Assembly: GCA_021772365.1 (NCBI GenBank)
Contig: JAJFMC010000354.1
Coordinates: forward strand, 1-5,413
DNA: 5,413 nucleotides
Source of the DNA: Chlamydiota bacterium
GTDB taxonomy: Bacteria; Chlamydiota; Chlamydiia; Chlamydiales; Criblamydiaceae
Direction of reading: 5' to 3'
The notes under the pieces are model-generated. The model ran no database searches, was not told where the DNA came from, and was given only the letters and a program-made list of their open reading frames with translations. Below, piece by piece: positions 4,691 through 5,413 of the stretch (positions are counted from its first letter, which is position 1; every line of letters starts with the position of its first letter). The translations under genes were made by a program, and so were the position numbers.

Positions 4691-5413
4691 ATGAAAACAC
4701 CGATAGAAACGTTACATTCTTGCTTTAGAGAAGCAACACTCTCCGCATTCCCCGAACTGCACGAAGATCCTTCGTTTAGCGCGGAGGTCACGCAAAGTAC
4801 CCAAGATAAGTTTGGGCACTACCAATTCAACTCAGCGATGCGGTTGGCGAAAACCTTAAAGCTAGCGCCACGTCAGATATCAGAAACAATCATGAAACAC
4901 GTCGACGCCCCCTCCCTCATTGAATCGATGGAAATCGCAGGGCCGGGATTTATCAACATCACACTGACCCATTCCTACATCACAGACTTTGTCAAAGCAA
5001 TCCTTGCCGACAAACACCTCGCCATAGACATACCCGAAAAACCACAACGCATCGTCATTGACTTCTCTTCACCAAATATTGCAAAAGAACTCCATGTCGG
5101 TCACCTACGCTCAACAATCCTCGGCGATTGCCTTGCCAGGCTTTTCGAATTTCTCGGTCACGACGTCTTAAGATTAAACCACATCGGCGACTGGGGGACA
5201 TCATTTGGGATGTTGATCGCCTATTTAAAAGAAGAAGAACCGCAAATACTCACCGGGGAAAAAGAGACAGACCTAACACACCTCGTCAACTGGTACAAAG
5301 CCTCGAAACAACGATTCGATGCCGATGAAGAATTCAAACGGAAGTCGCAGCAAGAAGTCGCCACCCTGCAGGGAGGCGATATCGAGTCGATCAAAGCATG
5401 GAAAATCATCTGT
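4691..5413 (+). CDS. argS: Arginyl-tRNA synthetase, 5' portion (runs off the window)
   Basis: Class I aminoacyl-tRNA synthetase that charges tRNA-Arg using ATP in the cytoplasm. The first 241 codons are present, in frame to the last base, with no stop; the full protein is usually 550-600 residues. Residues 1 to about 95 form the ArgRS-specific N-terminal (Add-1) domain that contacts the tRNA D-loop, including the typical KFGHYQFNSAM (40-50) and GPGFINI (84-90). The catalytic domain follows, with IDFSSPNIAKELHVGHLRST (123-142), whose HVGH (135-138) is the HIGH signature, then LNHIGDWGTSFGMLIAYL (162-179). The KMSKS-like region and anticodon-binding domain lie outside. The ATG at 4691 aligns with the usual start, but no Shine-Dalgarno sequence is evident upstream. 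It may be transcribed on its own, because a 414-base repeat region separates it from ldh. Confidence 0.97.
   Translation, partial: MKTPIETLHSCFREATLSAFPELHEDPSFSAEVTQSTQDKFGHYQFNSAMRLAKTLKLAPRQISETIMKHVDAPSLIESMEIAGPGFINITLTHSYITDFVKAILADKHLAIDIPEKPQRIVIDFSSPNIAKELHVGHLRSTILGDCLARLFEFLGHDVLRLNHIGDWGTSFGMLIAYLKEEEPQILTGEKETDLTHLVNWYKASKQRFDADEEFKRKSQQEVATLQGGDIESIKAWKIIC

Overview
The window looks like core chromosome of a member of the Chlamydiae, probably an environmental (Parachlamydia-like) lineage rather than a Chlamydia pathogen. Three things support this: a DnaQ-type exonuclease with a C-terminal DUF3820-like domain; the order exonuclease / TsaE / unknown protein resembling the Chlamydia trachomatis CT536-CT537-CT538 neighbourhood; and a nearby leucine dehydrogenase, which chlamydiae carry. 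The assignment rests on remembered gene order and protein families, not on a search. No rRNA, tRNA, CRISPR array or intact transposase gene was seen.

Layout: positions 1-385 hold no convincing gene. They contain a large imperfect inverted repeat (112-224), a REP-like stretch (about 229-283) and a short-period repeat. Positions 386-3051 are a minus-strand block, read right to left: a conserved unknown protein (2326-3051), tsaE (1900-2322), then, after a 135-base gap with a hairpin and a good sigma70-type promoter, ysxC/engB (1147-1764) and a DnaQ-family exonuclease (386-1144). The unknown gene and tsaE abut, as do ysxC and the exonuclease, so the block is probably two bicistronic units. At about 3052-3193 a divergent promoter region separates this block from a plus-strand leucine dehydrogenase gene (3194-4276, with an alternative start at 3143). 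Positions 4277-4690 are noncoding and packed with nested inverted and short direct repeats. The 5' part of argS (4691 onward) runs off the right edge.

The genes are mostly translation and genome housekeeping: TsaE (tRNA t6A modification), YsxC (large ribosomal subunit assembly), ArgRS (arginine charging) and a 3'-5' exonuclease. Leucine dehydrogenase links branched-chain amino acids to 2-oxoacids. The least explained parts are the unknown protein next to tsaE, which has an internal motif duplication, and the two repeat-rich intergenic regions. I see no clear sign of an undescribed multi-gene system.
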